Origin: Pontibacter sp. G13
GTDB lineage: Bacteria; Bacteroidota; Bacteroidia; J057
Reading direction: 5' to 3'
DNA length: 64,000 nucleotides
Assembly (NCBI RefSeq): GCF_031851795.1
Contig: NZ_CP134696.1
Location: 3,368,501 to 3,432,500 of the forward strand
Part shown: one piece after another, positions 63,547-64,000 of the stretch
How positions within the stretch are numbered: position 1 is the first letter of the stretch
How the letters are laid out: every line of letters begins with the position of its first letter
Notes under the pieces: generated by a model
Seen by the model: only the letters and a program-made list of their open reading frames with translations
Databases searched by the model: none
What the model was told of the DNA's origin: nothing
Program-made: the position numbers and the translations under genes

Positions 63547-63959
63547 TGGGAATCGAGATTAGTGATGAAATCAATGGCTGTCTTATTGGGTGGTAGGCAT
63601 TTGTCGCATGATAAGGAAAATATCGGTCCACAAAAGTGAACACTTGGCATTTCCGTACATATTAACAGGAAAACGGGTATTTATACGCAGAAAACGGTTC
63701 TCCTAGTCCATACATACACAATACCGAAACATCCTGCCAACAGATTTGTCTACTATTTAGGATTAACTTAGGCAAATTCGACACCAGATAAAATCGCCAT
63801 TTCATGATTGAACGGTATTCTACATGAATTGGGGATCTGATTTCATGAAACCGCAAGATTGCCCCCTTATTGTGTTAGGCCCAATTCTGCCAAACTCCCG
63901 ACTATTTGTCAATGAGCATACGCTTGAAGGCTTCTAAAGCTACACGTCTCTATCAAACA
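63547..63959. other. Intergenic region at the window end
   Basis: About 410 nt, A/T-richer than its surroundings, with no supportable gene; a 64-codon minus-strand ORF (63662-63856) has no recognisable features. It should contain the promoter of the hypothetical gene at 63124. Confidence 0.5.
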
Positions 63960-63993
63960 CAAAAAGCCGAGCTTCCAATTGAAGCCCGGCTTA
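63960..63993 (-). terminator. Terminator of a minus-strand gene beyond the window
   Basis: AAGCCGGGCTTC pairs with GAAGCTCGGCTT (one mismatch) around AATTG and runs into TTTTGTG on the minus strand. A minus-strand gene must end just past position 64000. Confidence 0.85.
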
Positions 63994-64000
63994 TTCTGTT

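Noticed and set aside
1-64000. CRISPR array or prophage
   Set aside because: No regularly spaced direct repeats, integrase, or phage structural genes were found in the window.

Overview
The window comes from the chromosome of a Bacteroidota bacterium, with base composition that looks close to half G+C. The evidence is consistent throughout. There are several exported proteins with type IX secretion (T9SS) sorting tails (type A at 1-1541, 1787-4765, 20369-23002 and 45452-47578; type B at 24850-27219). There is a fused MurF-alanine racemase, a DUF4290 gene beside murA, and a GH3-family gene coupled to lptB. Promoters have the Bacteroidota form TTG-N20-22-TAnnTTTG, and Shine-Dalgarno sequences are mostly absent. 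A Saprospiria- or Cytophagia-like lineage fits, but I cannot fix the genus. I see no phage, insertion sequence, CRISPR array or rRNA. There is one tRNA (Gln, TTG).

Layout. 1-4765: two tandem secreted proteins, the second a subtilisin-like protease. 5342-13000: ABC-F ATPase, aquaporin, Rieske protein, NuoI-like ferredoxin, lytic transglycosylase, O-methyltransferase and dnaN. 13077-17301: polysaccharide export pair (SLBB protein and Wzz-like protein). 17384-20291: methylmalonyl-CoA epimerase, GH3 protein, lptB. 20369-27219: recJ with a secreted propeller-like protein, and a type B T9SS protein. 27220-29485: pth, rplY, prs and tRNA-Gln, one minus-strand unit. 29688-34759: pullulanase, a candidate structured RNA, a DUF4340 protein and an outer-membrane barrel. 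34814-36609: a divergent Hpt protein and sigma-54 response regulator. 36610-45118: helicase, grpE-dnaJ, murA, DUF4290, pcrA/uvrD. 45452-51022: a glycine-rich secreted protein, murF-alr, nth. 51450-54938: lipoprotein, DUF1460 protein, SnoaL-like protein, aldehyde dehydrogenase. 55632-60123: a sugar-utilisation operon (Gfo/Idh/MocA oxidoreductase, TIM-barrel isomerase, unknown periplasmic protein, MFS sugar permease). 60493-63546: small lipoprotein, DUF72 protein, VWA protein, hypothetical protein.

The most interesting signal is not a gene. Five copies (called E1-E5 here) of a GC-rich intergenic element of about 180-225 nt lie at 4845-5058 (+), 5072-5253 (-), 45187-45372 (-), 55111-55336 (+) and 55352-55535 (-). 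Each starts with a GGGC-type motif and folds a 5' hairpin whose arms change together between copies. Each then has a central variable palindrome (three copies with 16-bp arms and a 13-nt spacer, supported by compensatory changes) and ends in one of two tail types. All five lie 12-42 nt downstream of the U-tract of an intrinsic terminator, in the same orientation as the gene that terminator closes. This suggests either a terminator-targeting non-autonomous mobile element or a structured 3'-end RNA family.

Other points of note: a possible structured RNA between two minus-strand terminators (32519-32745), an NtrC-type regulator with no DNA-binding domain, MurA with Asp in place of the catalytic Cys, an ABC-F protein with a degraded second P-loop, a tRNA only 8 nt upstream of prs, and an intrinsic terminator built into the last codons of the Rieske gene.
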